Shown: piece by piece, positions 36,643-44,603 of the stretch
Layout: each line of letters begins with the position of its first letter
How positions within the stretch are numbered: position 1 is the first letter of the stretch
From: Chryseolinea sp. H1M3-3
GTDB lineage: Bacteria; Bacteroidota; Bacteroidia; Cytophagales; Cyclobacteriaceae
Length of the DNA: 64,000 bases
Assembly: GCF_029360725.1 (NCBI RefSeq)
Contig: NZ_JARKMY010000014.1
Coordinates: 62,001 to 126,000 of the forward strand
Reading direction: 5' to 3'
Notes under the pieces: generated by a model
Databases searched by the model: none
Seen by the model: the letters and a program-made list of their open reading frames with translations, nothing else
Told to the model about the DNA's origin: nothing
Program-made: the position numbers and the translations under genes

Positions 36643-37641
36643 TCATGATAAATAATTGCCTGGTGCTTTTCCCGTCCATCGTTTAAAAGCACGTGAGAAG
36701 GCGCTCAATTCGTTATAACCCAGCATGTGGGAAATTTCCTTTACAGGATGTTTTCCTGATTCCAAATAATGTAATGCCAGTAACTTGCGTACATCATCCG
36801 ACAACTGCTGAAAAGTGGCGCCCTCCGCCTGAAGCCTACGTTGCAAACTCCGTGGTGTGATGTTAAAATTCGCTGCTACATCTTGTAAAGAAGGGATTCC
36901 AAGATATGCGTTACTCAATAAATGTTGAAAAATTTGCTCGCGATATTTCGGTGTTGCAGCGTCCCGTAAAGAGCTCTTCACTTTTTGCAATAGAAATTGC
37001 TGCAGTTCATAATCCGCTGATAAAATGGGTTCGCCCCAATACTTACTGTTAAAATAAATGGCACACTCATTTTTCTGTACAGTGGGCACACATCTTAAAA
37101 TGCGTGTGTATTCTTGGATTTCTGAAATCGGATAAGCATATACGACCTTCTCCGGCTTGACCTTTTCAAAAACAAGTCCATCTAACTCGTGAATAGAAAA
37201 TACCATCAACAAATCCATGAATTGGCGTTCAAAAAAATTGTCACGCAACGGTTTAACTACCAGGCGAATTCGGATTTTAAACCATTCATTGGACCGTATT
37301 ACTTCAATAACGAATCTGTCGGTTATAAGCGGTGTTAGCGAGGCTGCAATAGTAATTGCTTCACCGACTGTTCTGCTACCCTTAATGATCTCACCAACAA
37401 TACCTAATGCCGACAGCTGAAGTGACTCACCAAAGTGAAGTCCGAACAACGGATCGCTACATAAATGACTTGCCTGAAACCATAGGTCTTCGACTTGTTT
37501 ATCTGTAATGATATACGCCGGGTCGTTTTTAACTGCAGCAAAGTCAACGTTCGAATATGTGCAAAGTTGCTGTGCATTAATATCTCGCTGCACTGCATAG
37601 CCAATCAAGCTTTGTACAAATTGTTTCCGTTGATTATCCAT
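36643..37641 (-). CDS. AraC-family regulator with arabinose_bd-type sensor domain
   Basis: A 332-residue transcription factor. The N-terminal about 190 residues match the family that senses small ligands in AraC regulators of the Arabinose_bd type (FVQSLIGYAVQRDINAQQLC; LHFGESLQLSALGIVGEI). The C-terminal part (about 240-332) holds two helix-turn-helix motifs: SLQDVAANFNITPRSLQRRL and VKEISHMLGYNELSAFSRAF, then KRWTGKAPGNYL. It probably controls the dehydratase gene downstream or itself. A near-consensus promoter ends four bases before its start codon. Confidence 0.9.
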   Translation of the reverse strand: MDNQRKQFVQSLIGYAVQRDINAQQLCTYSNVDFAAVKNDPAYIITDKQVEDLWFQASHLCSDPLFGLHFGESLQLSALGIVGEIIKGSRTVGEAITIAASLTPLITDRFVIEVIRSNEWFKIRIRLVVKPLRDNFFERQFMDLLMVFSIHELDGLVFEKVKPEKVVYAYPISEIQEYTRILRCVPTVQKNECAIYFNSKYWGEPILSADYELQQFLLQKVKSSLRDAATPKYREQIFQHLLSNAYLGIPSLQDVAANFNITPRSLQRRLQAEGATFQQLSDDVRKLLALHYLESGKHPVKEISHMLGYNELSAFSRAFKRWTGKAPGNYLS

Positions 37642-37645
37642 GCTA

Positions 37646-37675
37646 CAAAAATATTTTTTTCATCCATCATTCAAA
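37646..37675 (-). promoter_or_regulatory. Bacteroidota consensus promoter of the AraC-type gene
   Basis: On the minus strand, -33 TTTG (37672-37675) and -7 TATTTTTG (37646-37653) are 18 bases apart, a close match to TTTG-N19-TAnnTTTG. The -7 element ends four bases before the ATG at 37641, so transcription would begin at or within a few bases of the start codon, suggesting a leaderless or nearly leaderless mRNA. Confidence 0.6.
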
Positions 37676-37750
37676 CACCCGCGAAGCACTTTGTCATGAA
37701 ATGATAAATTGTTGACGTAAAAAGGTAAACCTGATGCCTCGGGCCTGGAA

Positions 37751-37758
37751 TACCTTTG
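37751..37758 (+). promoter_or_regulatory. Candidate -7 element of the small membrane-protein gene
   Basis: TACCTTTG fits the Bacteroidota -7 consensus and lies about 23 bases before the ATG at 37782, which makes any start upstream of it (for example 37734) unlikely. No convincing -33 TTTG was seen at the expected distance. Confidence 0.45.
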
Positions 37759-37781
37759 TCTCACACTCAACAAAAAACTAT

Positions 37782-38174
37782 ATGGATATGAAAACACTCA
37801 AAAATGTATTGCTTGTCAACGGGCTAAGTTCCGGTGCGACTGGCGTTGTATTATTGGTATTTGCTGATCAGATTGCCACGCTTTTCACGGTGCACAACAG
37901 CACGCCTTTTATAGCAGTGGGAATTTTCCTTGTTGCATTTGCGACCATGGTATTTTTTGAAAGCAGAAGGCTAGCTCACAACGTAAAAATGGTAAAGGTT
38001 ATCATTACCATGGATTGCCTTTGGATAATTGCAAGTGCATCGATTGTCGTTTTGCAATTGTTCAACTTATCGCCGTTGGGATATGGCCTCATTGGCGCTG
38101 TCGCCGTGTGGGTTATGTTGATGGCTTACCTGCAATTTACGGGCGTCAAAAACATCGGTGTCGAGAAACTTTAG
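37782..38174 (+). CDS. Four-helix membrane protein of unknown function
   Basis: A 130-residue protein with four predicted transmembrane helices (about 7-27, 36-56, 70-92 and 98-119) and short loops. No catalytic motif is visible. The start at 37782 is chosen because the reading frame upstream runs through a probable -7 promoter element; a second ATG at 37788 is also possible. It is transcribed alone, divergently from the AraC gene, with a terminator-like stem-loop just past its stop. Confidence 0.8.
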   Translation: MDMKTLKNVLLVNGLSSGATGVVLLVFADQIATLFTVHNSTPFIAVGIFLVAFATMVFFESRRLAHNVKMVKVIITMDCLWIIASASIVVLQLFNLSPLGYGLIGAVAVWVMLMAYLQFTGVKNIGVEKL

Positions 38175-38183
38175 GTGATGAAA

Positions 38184-38216
38184 TTAAGATCAGCGTGTAG
38201 CATACGCTGATCTTAA
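38184..38216 (+). terminator. Thirteen-base-pair stem-loop after the small membrane-protein gene
   Basis: Arms TTAAGATCAGCGT and ACGCTGATCTTAA pair perfectly around the seven-base loop GTAGCAT, ten bases after the stop codon. The downstream flank is only weakly T-rich (CTATTGTT). It likely ends transcription of the plus-strand gene and may also serve the convergent gene. Confidence 0.6.
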
Positions 38217-38274
38217 CTATTGTTACAACAATTATTGTTAATCAATTGAATGCGAAGTAAAACGAATCTGTCCC

Positions 38275-38568
38275 TCAAGCGTGTATATCGGATAACTCCA
38301 TACTTACCTCTTCAGACAAGTCCTCTCCAAGAAATGGCCCATCATCCGGCAATATCTCTGCATCATACCCGAAACTTTTAACAACACTTATTATTTGGCA
38401 AATATCCGTTTCACCAGTAATTCCTTTTACACGGAGAATTCTGTCACAGTCGTCCAGGTCGAAGTTAACACAACAATGACACAGGACGCGCTCTATTCGA
38501 TCCGCTAGCTTACCTGCTTGTTCTCTATCCGAAACGTTGGTTTTGAATACTTCAATCATACTGCTCAT
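38275..38568 (-). CDS. Small HMA-like protein with a Cys-His-Cys-Cys motif
   Basis: A 97-residue protein, possibly starting at 38559 (ATG preceding IEVFKTNVSD). The pattern of strand-helix-strand-strand-helix-strand in residues 4-75 is ferredoxin-like, as in heavy-metal-associated domains. The motif LCHCC near residue 29 might bind a metal, but is not placed as the canonical MxCxxC loop. The last 20 residues are acidic. It is a common type of small cytosolic protein in Bacteroidota; function unknown. Confidence 0.7.
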   Translation of the reverse strand: MSSMIEVFKTNVSDREQAGKLADRIERVLCHCCVNFDLDDCDRILRVKGITGETDICQIISVVKSFGYDAEILPDDGPFLGEDLSEEVSMELSDIHA

Positions 38569-38685
38569 ACTTTACTATTAAGACTACCAAAATACTTTTC
38601 ATAATGACACAGATTTGATATGAGGCGTTGTAATTGTACATTCTTGCCTGTTGTGATACTTTGACAATGCGAATGTACCCATATT

Positions 38686-39093
38686 TTATTTTTTCTTTTG
38701 CTTTGATTTACGTTCTAAGAGTATCGTCTCATTTTCCTGCATCCTGGCCTTTACTATCTTCTTAACAAGGTTCGCCGGAAGTGGTTTATCCTGAGCGAAT
38801 CGAATGGTGCCCTTCGAAGTATCATAATCTTTCAAGTCATCCTTAAATAAATCCATTACCTGCGGACTCATAACATAAAACGCACAATGATTCTTTGCTG
38901 CGCCGAGACCGACAAGAGGGCCGTTGTTTTTAAAAACCGGAATGCCATAGCTAACTGCCTCTTCCGATTTCGGCGCTGCAGCCTTAATTGTACTACGCAT
39001 CTTTTCTAGTGTAGCACGTACCTGCGCAGGTAACGCATCGTAATACGCGTCGATGGTTACATTCGATGTCATTTTGGATGCCGCTGCTTTCAT
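38686..39093 (-). CDS. DUF1801 (YdhG-like) family protein
   Basis: A 135-residue cytosolic protein of the DUF1801 fold. It shows the family core AYYDALPAQVRATLEKMRST, AVSYGIPVFKNNGPLVGLGA and the typical HCAFYVMSPQVM. A basic tail ends in KSKQKKK. The biochemical role of the family is not established. It is the third of four small minus-strand genes (38.3-40.0 kb) with 24 nt before it. Confidence 0.85.
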   Translation of the reverse strand: MKAAASKMTSNVTIDAYYDALPAQVRATLEKMRSTIKAAAPKSEEAVSYGIPVFKNNGPLVGLGAAKNHCAFYVMSPQVMDLFKDDLKDYDTSKGTIRFAQDKPLPANLVKKIVKARMQENETILLERKSKQKKK

Positions 39094-39117
39094 AGTGTTA
39101 TTTATTTATTACGCTTT

Positions 39118-39522
39118 TTAAGATTGAGGACCTGCGGGATCCGTGTACAACACTTCCCAAAGATGTCCATCGGGATCCTGAAAACTCCAGCTATACATCC
39201 AACCATAATCCTGAGGATCATTTGATCTCGCGCCGCCGGCTTTAAATGCTTTATTTACAAGTTCGTCGACTTCCTTTTTGCTTTCTACAGAAATTGCAAT
39301 AATGACTTCAGTAGCTTTACTGGCGTCGGTAATCTCCTTTTTTGTGAATGTTTTAAAAAAAGGTTCTGTGAGTAACATCGCATAGATCGTATCGCTGATT
39401 ACAAGGCAGCCGGCTTTGTCGTCGGTAAACTGCGGATTAAAACTATAACCTAAAGCTTCAAAAAAAGCTATTGACCTGGAAAGATTTTTTACCGGAAGAT
39501 TAACAAAAATTTGAGTAGCCAT
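39118..39522 (-). CDS. VOC-superfamily (glyoxalase/bleomycin-resistance fold) protein
   Basis: A 134-residue single VOC domain made of two paired beta-alpha-beta-beta-beta units: FVNLPVKNLSRSIAFFEALG at the start and SFQDPDGHLWEVLYTDP at the end, the latter with the usual metal-binding Glu (WEV). It resembles the Bacteroidota 'glyoxalase/extradiol dioxygenase-like' proteins. Substrate unknown. Lies 24 nt upstream of the DUF1801 gene and is likely cotranscribed. Confidence 0.85.
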   Translation of the reverse strand: MATQIFVNLPVKNLSRSIAFFEALGYSFNPQFTDDKAGCLVISDTIYAMLLTEPFFKTFTKKEITDASKATEVIIAISVESKKEVDELVNKAFKAGGARSNDPQDYGWMYSWSFQDPDGHLWEVLYTDPAGPQS

Positions 39523-39577
39523 TCAATATTGATTAAGATTCAAGTATTTACAATTATTTTTAATTCTACCTCGCCTA

Positions 39578-40000
39578 TCACTTCTCATCATTGCTCACCA
39601 TCCATTGGATATCGTACTTATCGGTACACATACCAAAGTATGAGCCCCAAAACGTTTTACCCAACGGCACGGTTATCCTACCACCTGCGGATAAACCAGT
39701 AAAAATCCTTTTCGTTTCATCATTACTATCTGTGCTAATCGAAAGGTGCATATTATTTCCATTTGTCAATGAACGCTCGGCAGATTCCAATGCATCAGTG
39801 GCCATTAGAATGTTTGCCTCACCTATCGGCAAGGAAATGTGCATAATTTTTTCCTGGTCATTAGTTGCAACACTGTCCTTTTCCGGAGTGTCTTTGAACC
39901 GCTGAAGAACAATAAATTCTCCGCCGAAAACAGATCTATAAAAATTAAAAGCTTCTTCAGCATTTCCATTAAAATTGAGGTACGGATTTACGGAGATCAT
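39578..40000 (-). CDS. PhnB-like VOC-family protein
   Basis: A 140-residue VOC protein of the PhnB/3-demethylubiquinone-methyltransferase-like type. The core is ISVNPYLNFNGNAEEAFNFY, then KIMHISLPIGEANILMATDA, and TFWGSYFGMCTDKYDIQWMV at the end. The start at 40000 matches where the domain begins; an in-frame ATG at 40051 would add a lysine/asparagine-rich stretch that is not part of the family. Function unknown. Confidence 0.86.
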   Translation of the reverse strand: MISVNPYLNFNGNAEEAFNFYRSVFGGEFIVLQRFKDTPEKDSVATNDQEKIMHISLPIGEANILMATDALESAERSLTNGNNMHLSISTDSNDETKRIFTGLSAGGRITVPLGKTFWGSYFGMCTDKYDIQWMVSNDEK

Positions 40001-40254
40001 GTTGTTAAATATTTGATTTTTTAGCCCATTTTTTTTTGATTTTTTGATCACGATACATGTGTGAACTTGTATTCCTCTCTTGAAGCGGTGCCGTTGTTAG
40101 TAATTGGTGTTGTGTGTCAAAATACTTTGCACTCCTTCTGCATTGTCCTTCCAAGAGTTTTAAATGAAGGATACGGATTCAAAAGTAAACGATATTAACA
40201 GGTTTGGTGGGTTGCAATTCCGACATTATGTAGGGCCGATTACGCCATACTTTG

Positions 40255-40262
40255 TATCTTTG
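40255..40262 (+). promoter_or_regulatory. Candidate -7 element of the GlxA-type regulator gene
   Basis: TATCTTTG fits TAnnTTTG and lies 47 bases before the ATG at 40310. No -33 TTTG is present at the expected spacing. Confidence 0.4.
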
Positions 40263-40309
40263 ACCTGATAAAAATTTAACAGTATTAAAATCGAAAATTG
40301 TCTTCCAGT

Positions 40310-41290
40310 ATGAAACACATTTCCATTATAGTACCGAACGAAGCTGTACTAGCGAGCATTGAAGATCCACGATATATGTTTACAGCTGCGAATGAATTTC
40401 TAGAAGCTATGGGTAGGCAGCCGGTGTTTAAAGTTCAACTTGTGGGATTATCAAAAGAGGTAAGGTTGCACAATGGATCTTTTACAGTTCATATCGACGA
40501 ATTAATCAGCGATGTTAAAAAAACCGATTTGATATTTGTGCCAGCATTGTTTGGTGAAATGAAGAAGGCGCTGGAAGTAAATCAGGATTTTATTCCATGG
40601 ATCGTTAAGCAATACAGGCAAGGCGCAGAAGTCGCGAGTCTGTGCATAGGAGCATTTTTATTGGCATCGACAGGATTATTAAACGGAAAGCAATGTTCAA
40701 CACATTGGCGCTCCGCGAATCTTTTCCGGAGCATGTTCCCTGAAGTAAATTTAGTCGACGATCGAATCATCACTGAAGAACAGGGTCTCTACTCAAGCGG
40801 TGGGGCGAATTCCTACTGGAACCTGTTGCTTTATCTTTTAGAAAAATATACGGATCGAGAAATTGCTATCGTTGCTGCCAAGGTATTTGCTGTTGAATTC
40901 GATCGAAAAAGTCAGTCACCATTTATTATGTTCAACGGCCAAAAGGGACATGAAGATGAATCGGTCAAAAAGGCTCAAGAATTCATAGAAAATAACGTGG
41001 CGTATCGAATTTCTGTTGAAGATCTTGCAATGAGGCTTGCTGTGGGTAAACGAAATTTTGAGAGACGTTTTAAGAAGGCAACCAACAATACGCCGGTCGA
41101 GTATATGCAACGCGTTAAAATTGAAGTAGCAAAAAAATGTCTTGAGACCAGCCGGAAAAGTGTGAATGAAATTATGTATGACGTTGGTTATACCGACACC
41201 AAAGCATTTAGAAGCGTGTTCAAGAAAATTACAGGGCTATCGCCGGTTGATTATCGGAACAAGTACAGCAAGATTGCTGTGGCGGTATAA
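40310..41290 (+). CDS. GlxA-family AraC-type regulator with DJ-1/PfpI-like domain
   Basis: A 326-residue regulator. The N-terminal about 200 residues form a DJ-1/PfpI (class I glutamine amidotransferase-like) domain with the nucleophile-elbow cysteine in SLCIGAFLLASTGLLNGK, followed by STHWRSA as in GlxA proteins. The C-terminal AraC DNA-binding part has VEDLAMRLAVGKRNFERRF and VNEIMYDVGYTDTKAFRSVF, then KKITGLSPVDYRNKY. The start is the first ATG; a TTG at 40298 is less likely. Ligand and targets unknown; the divergent VOC genes nearby are possible targets. Confidence 0.9.
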   Translation: MKHISIIVPNEAVLASIEDPRYMFTAANEFLEAMGRQPVFKVQLVGLSKEVRLHNGSFTVHIDELISDVKKTDLIFVPALFGEMKKALEVNQDFIPWIVKQYRQGAEVASLCIGAFLLASTGLLNGKQCSTHWRSANLFRSMFPEVNLVDDRIITEEQGLYSSGGANSYWNLLLYLLEKYTDREIAIVAAKVFAVEFDRKSQSPFIMFNGQKGHEDESVKKAQEFIENNVAYRISVEDLAMRLAVGKRNFERRFKKATNNTPVEYMQRVKIEVAKKCLETSRKSVNEIMYDVGYTDTKAFRSVFKKITGLSPVDYRNKYSKIAVAV

Positions 41291-41629
41291 GCGCTACGTA
41301 TAAGCGTGACGTTGCATGGTAACGTTAATGATCTACTAACTATGGTCATAGTAGAGAAGTCTGAATAAAAGACGAAAAACTTGTAACTTTTTACGCCCAC
41401 ATATGGGTTAGGCTTATCATTGTGCAGTGGTTCCGTGTTTGAACACCATCTAAAGGGAGTGAAACTTGGGCTTTGGAAGGTGGCATGGGTTTAAGAATGT
41501 CTGCATCGTAATTTGTTGTTACGATTGCATTGCCTCTTGTTCTGACTACGCCATCATAAAATATTTGTAACGTACCCTCCATTGTTCTATGGAACTAGCC
41601 TTGAAGATGCCTATCGATTCCGCGATCCT

Positions 41630-41653
41630 TGCATCAGAATCGGTTTTGATGCA
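41630..41653. repeat. Inverted repeat 1 of a tandem pair
   Basis: Arms TGCATCA and TGATGCA surround a ten-base spacer (GAATCGGTTT). The flanks CCT and GG extend the symmetry imperfectly. The arm sequence differs from that of the next inverted repeat by one base (TGCATCA versus TGCGTCA). Confidence 0.6.
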
Positions 41654-41658
41654 GGAAC

Positions 41659-41698
41659 CTTGCGTCAACAGGGGCACCTATCGGAAGCCTGACGCAAG
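41659..41698. repeat. Inverted repeat 2 of a tandem pair
   Basis: Perfect nine-base arms CTTGCGTCA and TGACGCAAG surround a 22-base spacer. Just five bases separate it from the first inverted repeat. It could form a hairpin in RNA or be a binding site for a dimeric protein; no T-run follows on either strand, so a simple terminator is not favoured. Confidence 0.65.
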
Positions 41699-41850
41699 AA
41701 CGACGCATAGACCATGCAACCTCGACGGAAGGGACACAGATGCTATACGATAGTCTATAAGCGAAAGGTAAAATCCGCATTTGAAATTAATTGCACTGTG
41801 AACTACTTCACTATCAATAACTTTTTTGGGTCATCCGAACAAAATCCAGA

Positions 41851-42933
41851 TCAGAAATTCTTTCCGAACAAACTATGCTGGCTTGCCGTATGGAAATTTC
41901 GCCAGACGCGGTTGATTTCATTTCGCATATCGGCAGCCTCCAGGCCACAGTAACCATAAAATTCATTAATGAGCACCCGTGTCCGATGCACCAATTGATG
42001 GCTCAAATTGCTAACATTAATCAGGACTGCCTCGGAAACATGATTTTTAGATATCAACTCGTCCCATGCAGTCTCAACACCAAAATAAAATTCAGCTCTG
42101 ATGTCATCTTGATTTTTACGGCTACTGCAAAGTTTTGTATGAAGTGCCTTGCTCTTTTTTGTTGAAAACAATTCCCCACATAACTCCAAAAAGCGATAAC
42201 CTATCCCCGACAAATTTACCGCTAAGGTTGTTTCAGCAAGTTGCAAAAAAGGGAACTTAAAAATGTGTTGGCTTAATGTTGTATGCGATGGATGTATTTG
42301 GAAAGAACGATTTAACGGTACGACAACATTTTTCACTTCGATAGCATGACTGCCGGTCGCGATCATTCCCATGCACGTCCAGGTATCATGAACAACCACT
42401 TCCTCCCTCTTTAATAAGAACGATGTAACTACGGGAGATCCATCCGAATTATATAATAGGTTACCATTCTCTCTTACCTGGCAGTTTACCGTGAAAACAG
42501 AAGCCAGTAACGAACCCGTTGCATATTTCCAATGTCCTTCGATTGCATAACCTCTTTTTGTCTTATTTGCTGTACCTGTTACGGCGCCGCTACCTGCAAA
42601 GCAAACATTAGGGTGAGCAAATACTTCCTTGGCCAAAGCTGGGTCAATAAATCCTACAAACCACGCTGCCCCGCTACAAAGGGTTACTACCCAGGCGGTA
42701 CTTCCATCTGCCCAACCAAGGCATTCTTCTATTCTCAAAATTTCGGGCAGCGAAAGTTCCAGCCCACCATAAACCTTCGGGACATATAAATTAAACCAGT
42801 TTTGCTGATGAATAATCTTTCGCTGTGTGTCGGTAAGATTCCTGTGTCGCTCGGCTTCACTACTTTCTTTCATAATTTCAGCCGTCACTGATTTTGATAA
42901 GAATATGGATGGATGCTGGATTGTATTGCTCAT
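41851..42933 (-). CDS. Acyl-CoA-dehydrogenase-fold flavoprotein (possible group D monooxygenase)
   Basis: A 360-residue protein of the acyl-CoA dehydrogenase superfamily. It has an N-terminal helical part with FNLYVPKVYGGLELSLPEIL, a central beta domain (CFAGSGAVTGTANKTKRGYA then EGHWKYATGS, FAD/FMN-facing), and a C-terminal helical part ending in RVWRNFHTASQHSLF. The last motif and the missing catalytic Glu region of true dehydrogenases resemble the HpaB/HsaA/DszC flavin-dependent monooxygenases. It begins two bases after the pnuT-like gene and so is under the same TPP riboswitch. A thiamine-related oxidation is an inference from context only. Confidence 0.8.
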   Translation of the reverse strand: MSNTIQHPSIFLSKSVTAEIMKESSEAERHRNLTDTQRKIIHQQNWFNLYVPKVYGGLELSLPEILRIEECLGWADGSTAWVVTLCSGAAWFVGFIDPALAKEVFAHPNVCFAGSGAVTGTANKTKRGYAIEGHWKYATGSLLASVFTVNCQVRENGNLLYNSDGSPVVTSFLLKREEVVVHDTWTCMGMIATGSHAIEVKNVVVPLNRSFQIHPSHTTLSQHIFKFPFLQLAETTLAVNLSGIGYRFLELCGELFSTKKSKALHTKLCSSRKNQDDIRAEFYFGVETAWDELISKNHVSEAVLINVSNLSHQLVHRTRVLINEFYGYCGLEAADMRNEINRVWRNFHTASQHSLFGKNF

Positions 42934-42935
42934 AT

Positions 42936-43574
42936 TTAAAAGGTGGTCACACTTTCTCTAATCATTCTCTTCCGCGCGATTTTAAGCCAGCCAAAATATC
43001 CTTTGCATGCTACGATGAACAGAAACAAGGTGAGTAGACCCAGTAGCGGAAGTCCCTTGTAAAAGAGCAAAGGAATAGCGAATGCGTTGGAAATATTTAG
43101 CAGTAACCAGTTTTCAATTTTACGTTTCGCTAACAGCCACATACCCGCCCACCCTGTTGCACTTACCCACGCATCCCAGGCAGGAACTTGAGAATCGGTC
43201 ATGTTTGAAAGAAATAAGAACAACACAACGGACCCGCCAAACACAATGACAAATGTAATGATCCAGTCTTTGGATGACGTAAACGTTATCTCTACCGCTT
43301 TTGCGTTTTTTTTTTTCGCAGCCCAATACCACCACCCATAGATGCTCATGACAAGGTAGTATGCATGCAATAAGCATTCGGCATACAGCTGTGCTGAAAA
43401 CAAACTAAAGATTCCCAATATTGTAGCAATTATACCGGTAGGATAAAGCAAAATGTTGTTCGCTCTGGCCAGCAGAACTTCTGAAACGCCAAATATTAAA
43501 ACGGCAACCTGAATCGCGTCAATGTGTAGTAATTCCTGCCTGAAAAGCTCAAGCCATTCGTGAACATAATGCAT
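42936..43574 (-). CDS. pnuT: PnuC-family transporter, probable thiamine transporter (PnuT)
   Basis: A 212-residue inner-membrane facilitator of the PnuC family with seven hydrophobic helices. The signature is YYLVMSIYGWWYWAAKKK, with the tryptophan-rich helix of PnuC/PnuT proteins; the C-terminal helix ends with a basic stretch (GWLKIARKRMIRE). PnuC family members take up nicotinamide riboside, riboflavin or thiamine; the TPP riboswitch 60 nt upstream points to thiamine. Phosphorylation inside the cell would trap the vitamin. The symbol rests on the riboswitch context. It is followed by the flavoprotein gene after two bases. Confidence 0.88.
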   Translation of the reverse strand: MHYVHEWLELFRQELLHIDAIQVAVLIFGVSEVLLARANNILLYPTGIIATILGIFSLFSAQLYAECLLHAYYLVMSIYGWWYWAAKKKNAKAVEITFTSSKDWIITFVIVFGGSVVLFLFLSNMTDSQVPAWDAWVSATGWAGMWLLAKRKIENWLLLNISNAFAIPLLFYKGLPLLGLLTLFLFIVACKGYFGWLKIARKRMIRESVTTF

Positions 43575-43634
43575 GCTTTGGGTCGTTTAGTCATGCTCAC
43601 GAAGTGTACCTATAGGAGTACGGTCTTGTGATTT

Positions 43635-43759
43635 CTCTCCCTACGCTGGTATTATCCAGATCAGGTATATGGAAGTTTATTTCATCCTCCAATGGGTATA
43701 ATCTCAGCCTGTTTTTCAGCGAATGCATTTTTAATGCATTCACAAGGGCACCCCATGAG
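43635..43759 (-). promoter_or_regulatory. TPP riboswitch (THI element)
   Basis: Read on the minus strand, the region contains the TPP aptamer core in order: GGGGTGCC, a hairpin with arms GAATGCATT and AATGCATTC, GCTGAGATTATACCC, then ACCTGATCTGGATAATACCA and GCGTAGGGA. These are the conserved P2/P3/P4/P5 segments of the class. The expression platform, about 60 nt before the transporter start, shows no clear T-run, so control is probably at translation. Binding of thiamine pyrophosphate would lower expression of the transporter and the coupled flavoprotein. Confidence 0.96.
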
Positions 43760-43767
43760 CAGTGATG

Positions 43768-43775
43768 TAAAGGTA
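43768..43775 (-). promoter_or_regulatory. Candidate -7 element for the riboswitch transcript
   Basis: TACCTTTA on the minus strand, one mismatch from TAnnTTTG, ends nine bases before the 5' limit of the aptamer, which is where the transcription start should lie. No clear -33 TTTG. Confidence 0.4.
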
Positions 43776-43958
43776 ATGTTTTTTAGGATCGGAACATAAA
43801 TAATTCCAGAAAGCGCAACCGAGGTTAGGGAATTTAACTTTACCTAACGATCGCGTGACCCTAGCTAAGATAAATTTTGAGAAAGCTTTTATCTTGATCC
43901 CGCTGCCATGCTGACTTATTGAAAAAAAATTTCAGTTAAAATATTTATTGAATAGCCA

Positions 43959-44549
43959 TTAAACATTCATGGCCTTCACCTTCTCATGCTCAAACACACT
44001 TACATTATTAAGTACCCTTTCAGCTTGCAAAACGTGTCGTTCAATGTGATAGGTGTAAAACCGTAAAGTATCCCCTAATCTTAATTTGATAAATGAAGTT
44101 AAAGAAATGGAGGTCTTCGTTTTCGTCAAGTCAATTGCGCGGCATTTATTCAATAGATCTACAAGCCTTTCCTGCTGCTTAAGAAAACGGCTAATTGTTG
44201 TAGTAGTCAACGTGGTATTTGAGGGATTTTTATCTTTAGGCGATTTCATTTTTTTAATTTTTCCATCTTTCACCTCCATTAAATTCGCAAAATAGTTTCC
44301 GATCAAACCACTTTTAAATTTTGTTGATCCAGCTTTGTATGGGCTCGCCAGAATTTGTTTTTCTATCTCAACAAGATAAAAATCGCCGTACAAATTTAAA
44401 TGTTCAAGGCATTCCAAAATACTCCATTGGCTTTCGGCCTTGAAGCGCAGTTGTTCCAAGGATAACGATTCGAATTGCTTTACCTTGTTTGTACAGTTTT
44501 CAATACGTCTCAGCAGGTCATTGACTAAAACATTGTTATCGATTTGCAT
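43959..44549 (-). CDS. DinB-superfamily protein
   Basis: A 196-residue four-helix-bundle protein of the DinB_2 type. The first metal-site segment is WSILECLEHLNLYGDFYLVE (His in EHLN) and the last is TYHIERHVLQAERVL (His-x3-His). Such proteins are often metal-dependent thiol transferases or of unknown function. The next gene upstream, a Crp/Fnr regulator, is 54 nt away in the same direction and may be cotranscribed. Confidence 0.85.
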   Translation of the reverse strand: MQIDNNVLVNDLLRRIENCTNKVKQFESLSLEQLRFKAESQWSILECLEHLNLYGDFYLVEIEKQILASPYKAGSTKFKSGLIGNYFANLMEVKDGKIKKMKSPKDKNPSNTTLTTTTISRFLKQQERLVDLLNKCRAIDLTKTKTSISLTSFIKLRLGDTLRFYTYHIERHVLQAERVLNNVSVFEHEKVKAMNV

Positions 44550-44603
44550 ATTGTTTTTTTTAACAAAGCTCTGGACTAATCAATTTCCCCGCATTGATTC
44601 AAA

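Larger units (their letters stand above)
41291..41850. other. Intergenic region without a supported gene
   Basis: About 560 bases between the GlxA-type regulator and the flavoprotein gene. The short reading frames present look like chance (no domain, no signal peptide, no promoter). It holds two adjacent inverted repeats at 41630-41653 and 41659-41698, described separately. Confidence 0.55.

Noticed and set aside
37734-37781. Upstream ATG for the small membrane-protein gene
   Set aside because: The reading frame passes through a TACCTTTG promoter element and adds residues unlike a membrane-protein start.
41391-41582. Short minus-strand reading frame (63 codons) in the gap before the flavoprotein gene
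   Set aside because: No signal peptide, domain or promoter; composition like non-coding sequence and close to the inverted repeats.
41714-41953. Plus-strand reading frame of 79 codons overlapping the flavoprotein gene end
   Set aside because: Overlaps the coding end of a firmly assigned gene and has no recognisable features.
43575-43634. Possible intrinsic terminator in the riboswitch expression platform
   Set aside because: No T-run follows the weak stem-loops; translational control is more likely.
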